This document shows, piece by piece, positions 17,543 to 27,404 of a stretch of 64,000 bases of DNA (position 1 is the stretch's first letter; every line of letters starts with the position of its first letter). The stretch lies in NCBI RefSeq assembly GCF_900637655.1, contig NZ_LR134384.1:1550001-1614000 (forward strand). The letters run 5' to 3'. Under the pieces are notes generated by a model that made no database searches, was not told where the DNA came from, and saw only the letters and a program-made list of their open reading frames with translations. The position numbers and the translations under genes were made by a program. This stretch comes from Segatella oris. Lineage in GTDB: Bacteria > Bacteroidota > Bacteroidia > Bacteroidales > Bacteroidaceae.

Positions 17543-19471
17543 ATGAATTACGGATTTATCAAAGTTGCCAGTGCCATACCTTCCGTGAAGGTGGGCGATG
17601 TGAAATACAATACTTTGCAGATTGAAAATCTCATAGTACAGGCCGAAAGTCGTGGAGTTGAGATTATTGTTTTTCCAGAACTGTCTATAACAGGTTATAC
17701 CTGTCAGGACCTCTTCCGTCAGACCCTTCTGCTTGATGCCACGGATACAGCAGTGATGATGCTTCTTGATTTCTCGCGTAAGCTGAATGTCATTTCCATT
17801 GTTGGTGCTCCAATCCTTGTCGGCAATCTGCTTTTGAATTGTGCTTTAGTTATTCAGCAAGGCGAAATCCTCGGCATTATTCCAAAGACTTATCTTCCAA
17901 ACTATAATGAGTTCTATGAGAAACGATGGTTTACCTCATCACAGGATTTGCGTCCTACGGAAATTCGGTATGCAGGTCATAAGTTACTTGTCTCTGCAGA
18001 TCCGAAACTCTTTGTTACCTCTCAGGGGGTAAAATTTGGTGTTGAAATTTGTGAAGATGTGTGGGCTCCTATTCCCCCAAGCAATCACCTGGCGCTTTCG
18101 GGGGCAGATATTATTTTTAACCTTTCGGCAACTAATGAACTGATTGGTAAGCACAAATATCTCAAGAGTCTGTTGGCCCAGCAGAGTGCACGGATGATGA
18201 GTGGCTATGTTTATAGCAGTTGCGGATTTGGCGAGAGCACTCAAGATGTGGTATATGGAGGTAATGCACTCATTTATGAAAATGGTGTGTTGTTAGCTGA
18301 AGGAGAGCGCTTTTCCCTTACTCCTCAGTTAGTAGTGTCGCAGATTGATGTGGAGCGTCTTCGTGTCGAACGTTCTAATAACACAACATTTGTCAATGCT
18401 CAGCGCCAGGGTATAATGAATGGCAGCGAAGTCTTGTGCCACGGCATTGATGCCAAGACCGATTTTTGTTTAGAACGCACCATTGAACCTTGTCCATTTA
18501 TCCCCCAAGATGACGGATTGACGACTTCCTGTGAAGAGATATTCAATATCCAAGTGCTTGGCTTAGCTAAACGATTTGTGCATACCGGTTGCAAACATGT
18601 TGTATTGGGGATTAGCGGCGGACTTGATTCAACACTGGCCTTGTTGGTATGCATCCGTACATTTGATAAGTTGCAGATGGATCGCAAGGGAATCATTGGG
18701 GTCACGATGCCTGGCTTTGGAACAACAGATCGCACCTATCAGAATGCAATTCAATTAATGGAAAGCCTGAAGATCACAATTCGCGAAATTCCGATAGCCA
18801 AGAGTGTCACGCAGCATTTTGAGGATATCGGCCATGATATGACTGTTCATGATGTAACCTATGAGAATGGGCAAGCTCGCGAACGGACACAAATACTGAT
18901 GGATTTAAGCAATCAGGTCGGTGGTATGGTGATTGGCACAGGCGATCTTTCGGAGTTAGCTTTAGGCTGGGCCACTTATAACGGTGACCATATGAGCATG
19001 TATGGAGTCAATGCAAGTGTGCCAAAAACATTGATACAGTATCTCATGCGTTATGTGGCGACAACAATGTCAAGTAGGGTTTCTGATATCCTTATGGATA
19101 TAATCGACACCCCAATCAGCCCGGAACTGATACCTGCTGATGCGGGCAATACTATTTGTCAAAAGACAGAAGACCTTGTAGGCCCCTATGAACTGCATGA
19201 CTTCTTTCTCTATTATTTCTTGCGTTTCGGTTTTCGTCCACGCAAAATATTTATGTTGGCACAGAAAGCCTTTGCAGGTCATTATGATGACGAGGTGATT
19301 AAGAAATGGCTGACAACATTCTGTCGTCGTTTTTTCAGCCAGCAGTTCAAGCGTAGTTGTCTGCCTGATGGCCCGAAAGTTGGCAGTGTCAGCCTTAGTC
19401 CGCGTGGTGATTGGCGCATGCCGAGCGATGCAACGAGTGCATTGTGGTTAAAGGAATGTGAGGAACTTTGA
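17543..19471 (+). CDS. nadE: Glutamine-dependent NAD+ synthetase
   Basis: Makes NAD+ from nicotinate adenine dinucleotide with glutamine as nitrogen donor, 642 aa. The N-terminal nitrilase-type glutaminase domain has Glu in FPELSITGY, Lys in PKTYLPNYNEFYEKRWF and Cys in GVEICEDVW. The C-terminal synthetase domain carries the PP-loop LGISGGLDSTLAL, GTGDLSELALGW and the final PKVGSVSLSPRGDWRMPSD. It starts 3 bp after the Smr gene. A bidirectional terminator separates it from gmd. Confidence 0.96.
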   Translation: MNYGFIKVASAIPSVKVGDVKYNTLQIENLIVQAESRGVEIIVFPELSITGYTCQDLFRQTLLLDATDTAVMMLLDFSRKLNVISIVGAPILVGNLLLNCALVIQQGEILGIIPKTYLPNYNEFYEKRWFTSSQDLRPTEIRYAGHKLLVSADPKLFVTSQGVKFGVEICEDVWAPIPPSNHLALSGADIIFNLSATNELIGKHKYLKSLLAQQSARMMSGYVYSSCGFGESTQDVVYGGNALIYENGVLLAEGERFSLTPQLVVSQIDVERLRVERSNNTTFVNAQRQGIMNGSEVLCHGIDAKTDFCLERTIEPCPFIPQDDGLTTSCEEIFNIQVLGLAKRFVHTGCKHVVLGISGGLDSTLALLVCIRTFDKLQMDRKGIIGVTMPGFGTTDRTYQNAIQLMESLKITIREIPIAKSVTQHFEDIGHDMTVHDVTYENGQARERTQILMDLSNQVGGMVIGTGDLSELALGWATYNGDHMSMYGVNASVPKTLIQYLMRYVATTMSSRVSDILMDIIDTPISPELIPADAGNTICQKTEDLVGPYELHDFFLYYFLRFGFRPRKIFMLAQKAFAGHYDDEVIKKWLTTFCRRFFSQQFKRSCLPDGPKVGSVSLSPRGDWRMPSDATSALWLKECEEL

Positions 19472-19531
19472 TACATGTCAGGTTTTGCATATCATTATCT
19501 TGATGTGTAGTTCGGGTAAAGAAACAAAATA

Positions 19532-19567
19532 AAAAAACGTATATCCCATGAAAGATATACGTTTTTT
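19532..19567. terminator. Bidirectional terminator between nadE and gmd
   Basis: AAAAAACGTATATC / GATATACGTTTTTT perfect 14-bp inverted repeat with an 8-nt loop, A run on one side and T run on the other, between two convergent genes. Confidence 0.85.
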
Positions 19568-19595
19568 ATATTCAAGTATGTCTGTAATCTTACGG

Positions 19596-20690
19596 CTATT
19601 TGACAATACCTTTCTCCAAATATTCAGCCAAATTTGTTCTTACTTTTTCAGCTGCACCTTCAGAAGCAACCTTGGCCATGTCGCTGTCTACCATAAGATT
19701 GACTAATTCCTCGAAGCTGGTTTTGCTAGGGTTCCAGCCCAACTCTGCCTTTGCCTTGGTGGGATCACCCCACAAGTTTACTACATCTGTAGGGCGATAG
19801 AAGTCGGGACTGACTTCTATCAGCACTTTACCCGTTGCTTTGTCAATGCCTTTTTCGTCCATACCTTCACCTGTGAACTCTAATTCTATGCCTACACGTT
19901 TGAAAGCATAGTAGCAGAAATCTCGTACGCTATGTTGTACTCCTGTTGCTATGACAAAGTCCTCCGGCTTATCATTTTGCAGAATAAGCCACATGCACTC
20001 TACGTAATCTTTGGCATATCCCCAGTCACGCAATGAACTTAGATTTCCTAAATAGAGTTTCTCTTGCTTACCTTGTTTTATCCGGGCAGCTGCTAATGTA
20101 ATCTTTCTGGTAACGAAAGTTTCTCCACGGCGTTCACTTTCATGGTTGAACAGGATGCCTGAACAGCAGAACATGTTGTATGCATCACGGTATTCACGTA
20201 CAATCCAGAAACCATATTGTTTGGCAACAGCGTATGGACTGTAGGGATGGAATGGTGTGTTTTCATTCTGTGGAACTTCTTCTACCTTACCATAAAGTTC
20301 TGATGTACTTGCTTGATAGATGCGACAGCTGTCTGTAAGTCCTAATTGGCGCACGGCTTCCAGCACACGTAATACGCCAACTGCATCCACATCAGCAGTG
20401 AATTCCGGTGAGTCAAAGCTTACCTGTACATGGCTTTGTGCAGCCAGATTATAAATTTCTGTAGGTTGAACTTTACCGATTACTCCAAGTATACTCATAG
20501 AATCTCCTAAGTCTGCATAGTGCAAATGGAAATGGGGGCGGCCTTCAAGGTGGGCGATACGTTCGCGATAGTCTACTGATGATCGGCGAATTGTGCCATG
20601 AACTTCATAACCTTTCTCCAAAAGGAATTCGGCCAAAAAGGAACCGTCCTGTCCTGTAATTCCTGTTATAAGTGCTACTTTTCTATTCAT
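19596..20690 (-). CDS. gmd: GDP-mannose 4,6-dehydratase
   Basis: Converts GDP-D-mannose to GDP-4-keto-6-deoxymannose, the first step to GDP-L-fucose and related 6-deoxyhexoses for surface glycans. 364 aa, with [23 protein letters not shown] (NADP-binding, residues 8-30), catalytic YSPYAVAK and the family segment [17 protein letters not shown]. It lies 7 bp after manC, which makes the GDP-mannose substrate, so the two form a short pathway operon. No fucose synthase (fcl) gene follows directly. Confidence 0.96.
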   Translation of the reverse strand: MNRKVALITGITGQDGSFLAEFLLEKGYEVHGTIRRSSVDYRERIAHLEGRPHFHLHYADLGDSMSILGVIGKVQPTEIYNLAAQSHVQVSFDSPEFTADVDAVGVLRVLEAVRQLGLTDSCRIYQASTSELYGKVEEVPQNENTPFHPYSPYAVAKQYGFWIVREYRDAYNMFCCSGILFNHESERRGETFVTRKITLAAARIKQGKQEKLYLGNLSSLRDWGYAKDYVECMWLILQNDKPEDFVIATGVQHSVRDFCYYAFKRVGIELEFTGEGMDEKGIDKATGKVLIEVSPDFYRPTDVVNLWGDPTKAKAELGWNPSKTSFEELVNLMVDSDMAKVASEGAAEKVRTNLAEYLEKGIVK

Positions 20691-20697
20691 TTTGCTT

Positions 20698-21774
20698 TTA
20701 TTTTTGCTCAGAAAACTGCTTGATGCGTTGCTCTTCTGAAAGTTTGCAGATTAATAAACGGTTGTCATTCTCGGCAATGATATAGCCATCAAGCCCTTGT
20801 ATAATAACTTGTTTTTCGTTCATCGTGTGGACAATGCAATTGTGAGAATCATATAAACGAATGTCATTGCCAATCAAGCTGTTTCCATAAAGATCTTTTT
20901 TACTTTGTTCAACTAAGCTTCCCCAAGTGCCAAGATCGCTCCAGCCAAAGTCAGCAGGGCATACGAATATCTCTTCAGCCTTCTCCATAATGGCATAGTC
21001 TACAGAGATGTTCTCACATTCCGGATAGCATTTATCAATGTTTTCCTGTTCTTCTGGAGTGCCATAGATATGTTCCATGCCCTCAAAAACCTTGGATATC
21101 GCAGGCTGATATACTCTGAAAGCATTGACTATTGTACTGACACTCCAGATAAATACACCTGCATTCCAGAAGAAATTATTCTGTTGAACATACTTCTTTG
21201 CTGTTTCAATATCTGGTTTTTCCCGGAAAGAATCTACACGGAAAATCTCTTTGTTGCGTGGAGAGGATACCGATAAATCAGCCTGTATATAGCCATAGCC
21301 CGTCTCCGGACGATTAGGTTTCATACCCAATGTTACGATAGCATCGGTTTCGCCAGTGAATTTCAGACATGAAGTGATGACACGCTGAAATTCAACGGTG
21401 TCAGTAACAATATGGTCGCTGGGCGTTACAACAACATTGGCTTTGGGATTCTTTGATTTAATTCGCCAGCTGACGTATGCAATACATGGAGCCGTATTGC
21501 GCCGACATGGTTCTAACAAAATATTTTCTGTAGGAACATCCGGCAACTGCTCACGACAGAGTTCTAAGTATTTTTTATTGGTTACTATCCATATGTTTTC
21601 AGGTAAACATATGCCTTGAAAGCGGTCATAGGTCAATTGGAGCAGAGAACGGCCTACTCCAAGCACATCAATAAACTGCTTGGGGCATTCTGTTGTACTC
21701 ATGGGCCAGAAGCGACTGCCTATGCCTCCGGCCATGATAACTATGTGATTTCTTTTATCTGTCATTTTATTCAT
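20698..21774 (-). CDS. manC: Mannose-1-phosphate guanylyltransferase
   Basis: Forms GDP-mannose from GTP and mannose-1-phosphate, 358 aa. Nucleotidyltransferase motif [12 protein letters not shown] near residue 16 (also reads ECPKQFID), TPSDHIV metal-binding region, GYGYIQ and [10 protein letters not shown]. It lacks the C-terminal isomerase domain of bifunctional ManC/AlgA proteins. An in-frame TTG at 21792 falls inside the -7 promoter box, so the ATG at 21774 (MNKMTDK) is the best start. Followed by gmd. Confidence 0.93.
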   Translation of the reverse strand: MNKMTDKRNHIVIMAGGIGSRFWPMSTTECPKQFIDVLGVGRSLLQLTYDRFQGICLPENIWIVTNKKYLELCREQLPDVPTENILLEPCRRNTAPCIAYVSWRIKSKNPKANVVVTPSDHIVTDTVEFQRVITSCLKFTGETDAIVTLGMKPNRPETGYGYIQADLSVSSPRNKEIFRVDSFREKPDIETAKKYVQQNNFFWNAGVFIWSVSTIVNAFRVYQPAISKVFEGMEHIYGTPEEQENIDKCYPECENISVDYAIMEKAEEIFVCPADFGWSDLGTWGSLVEQSKKDLYGNSLIGNDIRLYDSHNCIVHTMNEKQVIIQGLDGYIIAENDNRLLICKLSEEQRIKQFSEQK

Positions 21775-21789
21775 AATATTATTCTGCCT

Positions 21790-21821
21790 CAAAATTACAT
21801 AATTTCTTTAAAATATACAAA
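21790..21821 (-). promoter_or_regulatory. Promoter of manC-gmd
   Basis: On the minus strand TTTG (21821-21818), 20 bp, TAATTTTG (21797-21790): a full match to the Bacteroidetes -33/-7 consensus, 15 bp before the manC ATG. It excludes the upstream TTG start. Confidence 0.8.
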
Positions 21822-21920
21822 TGATATTGATTGAAATTAGCTGCGACTTAGACTTGGCATATTGCACATGGCGTATTAAACTTCATTTTATGTGCACGTT
21901 ATCTGCATTTCTAATCTGCA

Positions 21921-21994
21921 TCAGATTATCGGGTAATCTATGTCATTTTAGAACGCAATCTGCGTCAAATCATGAGACGATTTGACGCAGATTG
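21921..21994. repeat. Dispersed 22-bp-period repeat, copy C, with 16-bp inverted repeat
   Basis: Units of the G(C/T)(A/G)TCA(A/G)A type start at 21921, 21943 and 21965 (period 22 bp), oriented opposite to copies A and D. The last unit is part of a perfect inverted repeat with 16-bp arms (21956-21971 and 21979-21994; CAATCTGCGTCAAATC and its complement) and a 7-nt loop. It lies in the gap between manC and the convergently read zinc-ribbon gene end. Confidence 0.7.
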
Positions 21995-22038
21995 AAAACT
22001 TATATGCGATAGATTGATTATCAATATGATATATTGCT

Positions 22039-23085
22039 TTATTCAACTATCTTCACCATGTTGAATGAACTGATTTTATCATCGGGACTGACTTTGGCAT
22101 TAATACGGAAAAGACTCTTCCCATTCTTTGATGTATCCTCGAATTCCTTTGTCTGAACCGCAGAGAATTTTACCGTATATTCATATTCTCCTTCGCCCAC
22201 TTCTTTCTTGTCAATGGCATAATCATTATTGATGTGCCAATTCATGTTGGTCATATCGTCTTTCCATATCTTGTCAAGGAAAGTCGCAACGTCATTCTTT
22301 GTAGCGTCAGTTTTACCTAAGAAAGAAGTCATAAGAGTCTCACATGTATTTGTCAGTGCTATTTCATCACGTGAGTTTATGCTCTGGAAGAAATGGCGGA
22401 ACAAGCTACTCAGCATCTGCTTCTCCTCCGGTTGGATAGTCTTGGCATTCAGACTTTTAATACCGTCTTTAGCCTCGTCCACGTGCTCTCCGTTGGGATG
22501 TTCCTGCAGATAGGTGTTGTAAGCATCCAATGTGTTGGTTGTTGATACGGTAGCCCAGTCGATAGAGTCTATCTTATGCTCGGCTTCAGCCTTGTGAGGA
22601 GAGTCAGGATGGTTGGCAATATAAGCTTCAAGAAGCGATTTTGAATTGCTCACCAAGGCGTTGGTCCAGTCTTTATCGCCCTGCTGTAGCATAAACAGGT
22701 GGGCCTGTATGCTGTCGACATGAGCTTTAGGTGCATCGGTGAAAGTGTCAAGATAGGCCTGCAACACGGCTGGATCGGCCGATTTCATGGCGTATTCATA
22801 TTCACTTTGTTCTTTACTGACCTGTGCATCACGATAGAAATAGAAGATTAGTCCACCGGCAATCAAAGCAATCACAAGACAGATAATAAGTACGTTTTTC
22901 GTGCCATTTTTCTTGTTTTCTTCGTTGGAAGATTGCGGGTTGTCGGTCTTCTCTGTGGGTGGGATAGGGGGAGGTGGCGTTGCTGCAGGTTTTATTTTCC
23001 CAGCAATTTCCACACCACATTTAGGACAAAATGGAGCCTTGTCACTGACAGGGTTTCCACATTCCGGGCATTTTATTATAGCCAT
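22039..23085 (-). CDS. Zinc-ribbon membrane protein of unknown function
   Basis: A 348-aa protein. The N-terminal zinc ribbon has two CxxC pairs (CPECG at residues 6-10 and CPKCG at 20-24), then a Pro-rich linker, one membrane helix at about residues 63-82 (NVLIICLVIALIAGGLIFYFY), and a helical repeat-like part of about 140 aa with DT/HP-rich turns (AYLDTFTDAPKAHVDSI, AYIANHPDSPHKAEAEHKI, TYLQEHPNGEHVDEA: three units of a roughly 50-aa pattern). A beta-rich C-terminal domain ends it. No enzymatic motif seen. It lies 26 bp after the GH25 gene and may be cotranscribed. Confidence 0.85.
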   Translation of the reverse strand: MAIIKCPECGNPVSDKAPFCPKCGVEIAGKIKPAATPPPPIPPTEKTDNPQSSNEENKKNGTKNVLIICLVIALIAGGLIFYFYRDAQVSKEQSEYEYAMKSADPAVLQAYLDTFTDAPKAHVDSIQAHLFMLQQGDKDWTNALVSNSKSLLEAYIANHPDSPHKAEAEHKIDSIDWATVSTTNTLDAYNTYLQEHPNGEHVDEAKDGIKSLNAKTIQPEEKQMLSSLFRHFFQSINSRDEIALTNTCETLMTSFLGKTDATKNDVATFLDKIWKDDMTNMNWHINNDYAIDKKEVGEGEYEYTVKFSAVQTKEFEDTSKNGKSLFRINAKVSPDDKISSFNMVKIVE

Positions 23086-23111
23086 ATTGTTCAGTTTGTT
23101 ATTTGTTATGA

Positions 23112-23810
23112 TTAGTGTTTGAATTTAATTTCACGCAGGCTGTGCTTATCCATAAAGCGACTTTTGTCCACATATCCATTGACGCCATTGATTCTTCCTT
23201 TACCGGTGTATTGCCATATGGTGTAGTCGCGATCATCTGCTAATACGGGTATGCGTTGCGTATATTGTGCAATCATCAGCTTGTAATCGTCAATTTTCCC
23301 TAATAGATAGTTGTTGTAGAAGTTGACAAAGGTGTAGAGTAACGGCTTCTGGTTATAAGCTTTCTCGACCATATGAAGGAACTTGAACAGAGAATCGCAG
23401 AATTCTTCAGTGCCAAGTCCGCTCTTCGTCTCAATATCTATCATAGGAATTAAATCCTGTTCGCTTGGACGACACTGTGTCATGAAATTGAGTAATTGTT
23501 TGTTGAGATCGGTTTTGGGGCGGAAGAAATGGTATGAACCCACTTTTAGCCCATATTTATGAGCCAGTTCGATATTGCTTTCGTATTTATGGTCAATGCG
23601 GTCACCGCCCTCGGTTGCTTTCAAATAGACATAAGCCATCTTTGAATTGTCTCCCACAGTCTCCCAGAAAACATCTCCTTGATAGTGGCTTAAATCAATC
23701 CCATGTACGTGGGTGCATGTGTCTTCACACTGAATGTAGTTTTGAGCATTCATGACCATGGATGTGAAAAAAGTAAAGAAGGCTATTGAATATAATTTTT
23801 TTAATCTCAT
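23112..23810 (-). CDS. GH25 family lysozyme, exported
   Basis: Muramidase-type glycoside hydrolase family 25, 232 aa, predicted to cleave peptidoglycan. A signal peptide (residues 1-22, ending MNAQ) is followed by the GH25 barrel: HGIDLSHYQGDVFW (first catalytic-site Asp), YLKATEGGDRIDHKY (Glu in strand 3 region), GSYHFFRP, IPMIDIETKSG (catalytic DxE) and YTIWQYTGKGRINGV near the end. Its start lies only 5 bp from the promoter -7 box, see promoter entry. Confidence 0.92.
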   Translation of the reverse strand: MRLKKLYSIAFFTFFTSMVMNAQNYIQCEDTCTHVHGIDLSHYQGDVFWETVGDNSKMAYVYLKATEGGDRIDHKYESNIELAHKYGLKVGSYHFFRPKTDLNKQLLNFMTQCRPSEQDLIPMIDIETKSGLGTEEFCDSLFKFLHMVEKAYNQKPLLYTFVNFYNNYLLGKIDDYKLMIAQYTQRIPVLADDRDYTIWQYTGKGRINGVNGYVDKSRFMDKHSLREIKFKH

Positions 23811-23815
23811 ATTTG

Positions 23816-23846
23816 CAAAATTACAGCAAAAGCCTATAATGACAAA
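23816..23846 (-). promoter_or_regulatory. Promoter of the GH25 gene, nearly leaderless
   Basis: Minus strand TTTG (23846-23843), 19 bp, TAATTTTG (23823-23816). The ATG begins at 23810, so transcription would start at or within a few bases of the start codon. Confidence 0.7.
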
Positions 23847-23866
23847 ATAAATTAATTATATTTTGC

Positions 23867-24562
23867 TTATTCTTCAATCTCAGAAAGACTGCGTGAGAAA
23901 TTCAACAGAAAATTACTGGTTGTTTCAAGAGGGGCATAATCCATATAGCGCATACTACGTCGCAGGTTTCGCCGTAATAGCTTCTGGTTGTTATGTACAA
24001 AGACACTGTTCCCTTGTCTGAAGTGCCATTCTTCTGTGTCTTGTTCAATGTTGCAGATAGAGCGAAGCGTCAGTTTTATAGCCTTTCTCTCTATTTGTTT
24101 TACGAATGGTAGTTCTTCTTTGTCAAAGCCGAATAGGGCTATCAGAATATTCCCCTGCAGTTGTGCAAAGCGTGAAATATGCAGTTTGGAAAGCCAACGC
24201 TCCAATTTGATAAAGTCAACTTTGTCCCCACGGGAGCGGAGATATTGTCCCAATTGTATGATGCCACGCACAGGAATGCCATGGTTCATTGTTGCGTTGA
24301 CATTGGCAATGATGATGCGGAGCAGATAGACGGTCTCAATAGAGGAGTCTGCAGCTTGTGATTCCGCTTTTTGAATTTTCTTCAATCTCTTGTTCAGCAG
24401 CGGATTTGATAATGTCACTTCTCCCGCTGGCATGTCGGCAATATTCTTCATTAATGCCATAAGCTTCTTCATTTTGAACCTTGACATGGGTTCCTGTTCT
24501 TCCTTGGTTTGGAAGTTATCAATTCTAAGTTTTGTAAAGAGATTGCGTTGAATGATATTCAT
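23867..24562 (-). CDS. Hypothetical protein, conserved-looking, no function recognised
   Basis: A 231-aa soluble-looking, basic and leucine-rich protein without signal peptide or membrane segment. The start MNIIQRNLFTKLRIDNF is followed by helix-rich sequence with an ISRFAQLQGNILIALFGFDKEELPFV segment (residues about 152-177) and RRNLRRSMRYMDYAPLETTSNFLLNFSRSLSEIEE near the C terminus. Codon use resembles the neighbours, so it is likely a real gene. It lies 18 bp downstream of the nhaC-type gene on the same strand and could be the last gene of that operon. No family assigned. Confidence 0.7.
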   Translation of the reverse strand: MNIIQRNLFTKLRIDNFQTKEEQEPMSRFKMKKLMALMKNIADMPAGEVTLSNPLLNKRLKKIQKAESQAADSSIETVYLLRIIIANVNATMNHGIPVRGIIQLGQYLRSRGDKVDFIKLERWLSKLHISRFAQLQGNILIALFGFDKEELPFVKQIERKAIKLTLRSICNIEQDTEEWHFRQGNSVFVHNNQKLLRRNLRRSMRYMDYAPLETTSNFLLNFSRSLSEIEE

Positions 24563-24580
24563 AGTGTAGTGACCTGTTAT

Positions 24581-25873
24581 TTAAGAAAATCTCTTGGGGT
24601 ATCGTAACATGATTGACATGAAGGCAGCAAAGCCTATTGCCATGGGATAATAAAGATAAGGAAGAATTTGGATAGGGCTTACTCCTGACAGACCGGCAGC
24701 CAACAACATCTGCACACCATAGGGGATAAGACCTTGAACACAGCAGGAGAATGTGTCAAGAATACTGGCAGCCTTCCGATTGTCAACGCCATATCTGTCG
24801 CCTATTTTCTTGGCAATGGAGCCTACGGTCAATATGGCAACTGTATTGTTTGCGGTGCAGATATTGACAAAGGAGACAAGAGTCGCTATGGCAAGTTCGG
24901 CACCACGTTTTCCATTTACCTTATTGGTAATCTTGTTGATGATGTAATCAATGCCTCCATTCTCGCGGATAATCTCAAGCATACCGCCAGCCATCATCGC
25001 TATAATGACGAGTTCACCCATGCCTAATACACCGTCGCCCATTGCAGCAAACCATCCATATATGCTGTAAGTACCGGTGGCTATGCCAATGACTCCACAA
25101 AGAAAAAGACCTAAGGTCAATACAGCCATGACGTTCATTCCGGCAATTGCTGCTATCAGAACAAGGAGATAGGGGAGTATCTTGACGTATTCTACGGGTG
25201 GCACTGTTGCCGGTGTACTGACGTTGGCTCCTAAAAAGAAATAGATGACAAGGATAATCAGGGCAGCAGGAGCTACAATCATTGAGTTTACATGAAACTT
25301 ATCCTTCATCAAACAGCCTTGTGTCTGCGTTGCAACAACTGTAGTGTCGGAGATAAATGACAGATTATCGCCGAAATATGCGCCTCCGACAATCACTGCA
25401 GTCATCATAGCTACATTGAAATCTGTTGAGTGTGCCACGCCCGCTGCTATTGGAACAAGTGCAACAACAGTGCCGACACTCGTGCCGATAGATATGGAAA
25501 TAAAGCAAGCTGCAAGAAAAAGACCAGGCAAGAGCATTGTACTTGGCAGGTAATTCAGCGTGAAATTGACTGTAGCATCAATGGCTCCCATACTTTTAGC
25601 CGATGCAGCAAAAGCACCGGCTAATACATAAATCCAGAGCATGAGCATAAGGTTACTGGCACCGGCACCACGACTGAAGGTATCAATCCTTTTCTTTATT
25701 GGCAGTCCTCCCGATATAATGATAGCATAGATGCTTGACAGCATGAAAGCTACAGAGAGAGAAAGGTTGGGTTCGTTCTTCTCTTTGTCAACCGAATAGA
25801 TTGTAAACATCAGGATGAATACAATCAATACAAATAGTGGCGATAGTGCCAGAAGTCCTTTTTTCGTGCTCAA
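24581..25873 (-). CDS. NhaC-family Na+/H+ antiporter or related transporter
   Basis: A 430-aa protein with about 11-12 membrane helices and the NhaC-type signatures (ISIGTSVGTVVALVPIAAGV, GGAYFGDNLSFISDTTVVATQTQG, NNTVAILTVGSIAKKIG). Family members exchange Na+ for H+ or carry organic anions. It starts 9 bp after the altronate dehydratase gene, so in this operon it may import a uronate or balance ions during uronate growth; that role is inference. Confidence 0.88.
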   Translation of the reverse strand: MSTKKGLLALSPLFVLIVFILMFTIYSVDKEKNEPNLSLSVAFMLSSIYAIIISGGLPIKKRIDTFSRGAGASNLMLMLWIYVLAGAFAASAKSMGAIDATVNFTLNYLPSTMLLPGLFLAACFISISIGTSVGTVVALVPIAAGVAHSTDFNVAMMTAVIVGGAYFGDNLSFISDTTVVATQTQGCLMKDKFHVNSMIVAPAALIILVIYFFLGANVSTPATVPPVEYVKILPYLLVLIAAIAGMNVMAVLTLGLFLCGVIGIATGTYSIYGWFAAMGDGVLGMGELVIIAMMAGGMLEIIRENGGIDYIINKITNKVNGKRGAELAIATLVSFVNICTANNTVAILTVGSIAKKIGDRYGVDNRKAASILDTFSCCVQGLIPYGVQMLLAAGLSGVSPIQILPYLYYPMAIGFAAFMSIMLRYPKRFS

Positions 25874-25882
25874 TTTTAATTG

Positions 25883-27379
25883 TTATAATGTTACACCATT
25901 CTTGAATATGGCGATTTCTCTGTATCCATTCATCTCGTTTTTCACTTTCTCTCCATTTGCAGTAGCGATAACCTTGTCTATGAAATCATTTCGAAGAGTC
26001 AGCATGTCGACACCTTCCACAAGTTTTCCCGCATTAAAGTCAATCCAGTTCTGCTTTGATTTGAAGATTTGTGAGTTGGTACTTATTTTCATTGTGGGCA
26101 CGAAAGTGCCGAATGGAGTACCGCGTCCTGTTGTGAATAAAACCATTTGGCAGCCTGAAGCAGCCAATGCTGTTGATGCAACCAAGTCATTTCCTGGTGC
26201 AGAAAGCAGGTTAAGCCCATTAGTTTTCAAACGTTCTGCATACTCAAGCACACCGCTGACAGGTGCATGTCCGCATTTCTGTGTACAGCCTAAAGCCTTA
26301 TCTTCAAGTGTTGATATACCACCTGCCTTGTTTCCCGGGGAAGGGTTTTCACCTACAGGCTCACCATGACTGAGGAAATATTCTTTGAAATTATTAATCA
26401 GATGAACCGTTTTTTGAAATAAATCAGCTGTCTGACAACGGTTCATGAGAATGGTTTCGGCCCCAAACATTTCCGGTACTTCAGTGAGGATCGTTGTTCC
26501 TCCCTGTGCTATCAACCAGTCAGAGAACTCTCCTACGAGTGGGTTTGCTGTTATTCCACTGAAGCCGTCACTGCCACCGCACTTCAAACCGATGCGGAGT
26601 TTGCTGACAGGGACTTCTTCACGTTTGTCTTGAGCTGCTGTGTTATATAGCTTTCTCAAGATTTTCATGCCTTCTTCAACCTCATCTCCCTCCACACGTT
26701 GGGTCACAAGAAGCTGTATTCGTTCTCTGTCATAATTGCCCAACATCTTCATAAAGTCCTCGGGCTGATTGTTTTCACATCCCAATGACAGCACTAAAAC
26801 AGCTCCGGCATTAGGATGTAGGCAGATATCGCGAAGCACTTTACGTGTGTTTTCGTGGTCGGCTCCTAATTGTGAACAGCCATAATTATGGTGCCAGGCA
26901 TGTATGGCATTAACACCTTTGAGCTGAGTTTCCTGTTCAAGTTGACGGGCAAGGCGTTCTGCAATGCCATTTACACAGCCTACAGTCGGTACAATCCATA
27001 TTTCATTTCGAATGCCAACCTCACCGTTCTTACGCATAAATCCTTTGAAAGATTTATCTTCCTGTTCTATAGAAAGTGGCTTTATCGCAGGATGATATTC
27101 ATATTCCAGCGTACCGGAAAGGTTCGTTTGTATATTGTTCTCATTCACCCATTCACCGGCTTTCAAATTCTCTTTGGCACGACCAATAGGATATCCGTAT
27201 TTGATAATCGGTTTATCTTTGGGCGTATCACATAGAAGGATTTTGTGACCGGCAGGAGTATTCCTAAGTGCTTGAACAGCATGGTTGCCGATTTTGATTT
27301 CTTCGCCCGCATTTATTGGTCGCAGACAGACAACAACGTTGTCGCCTTTGTTCATTTGTAAATAAGCAGTTTGTTTCAT
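25883..27379 (-). CDS. uxaA: Altronate dehydratase
   Basis: Dehydrates D-altronate to 2-keto-3-deoxygluconate in galacturonate breakdown, 498 aa. An N-terminal SAF domain (residues 1-75, DNVVVCLRPINAGEEIKIG) is joined to the UxaA dehydratase part with VNGIAERLARQLE, HNYGCSQLGADHENTRK, GLKCGGSDGFSGITANPLVG, GGISTLEDKALGCTQKCGHA and FTTGRGTPFG. Conserved Cys residues of the metal site are present. It follows the LacI-type gene at 25 bp and precedes the antiporter gene. Confidence 0.92.
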   Translation of the reverse strand: MKQTAYLQMNKGDNVVVCLRPINAGEEIKIGNHAVQALRNTPAGHKILLCDTPKDKPIIKYGYPIGRAKENLKAGEWVNENNIQTNLSGTLEYEYHPAIKPLSIEQEDKSFKGFMRKNGEVGIRNEIWIVPTVGCVNGIAERLARQLEQETQLKGVNAIHAWHHNYGCSQLGADHENTRKVLRDICLHPNAGAVLVLSLGCENNQPEDFMKMLGNYDRERIQLLVTQRVEGDEVEEGMKILRKLYNTAAQDKREEVPVSKLRIGLKCGGSDGFSGITANPLVGEFSDWLIAQGGTTILTEVPEMFGAETILMNRCQTADLFQKTVHLINNFKEYFLSHGEPVGENPSPGNKAGGISTLEDKALGCTQKCGHAPVSGVLEYAERLKTNGLNLLSAPGNDLVASTALAASGCQMVLFTTGRGTPFGTFVPTMKISTNSQIFKSKQNWIDFNAGKLVEGVDMLTLRNDFIDKVIATANGEKVKNEMNGYREIAIFKNGVTL

Positions 27380-27404
27380 GTAGATTGTTATTAATGAGTT
27401 TGTT

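Noticed and set aside
21775-21792. Upstream TTG start for manC
   Set aside because: It overlaps the -7 promoter box TAATTTTG, so it would not be in the mRNA.
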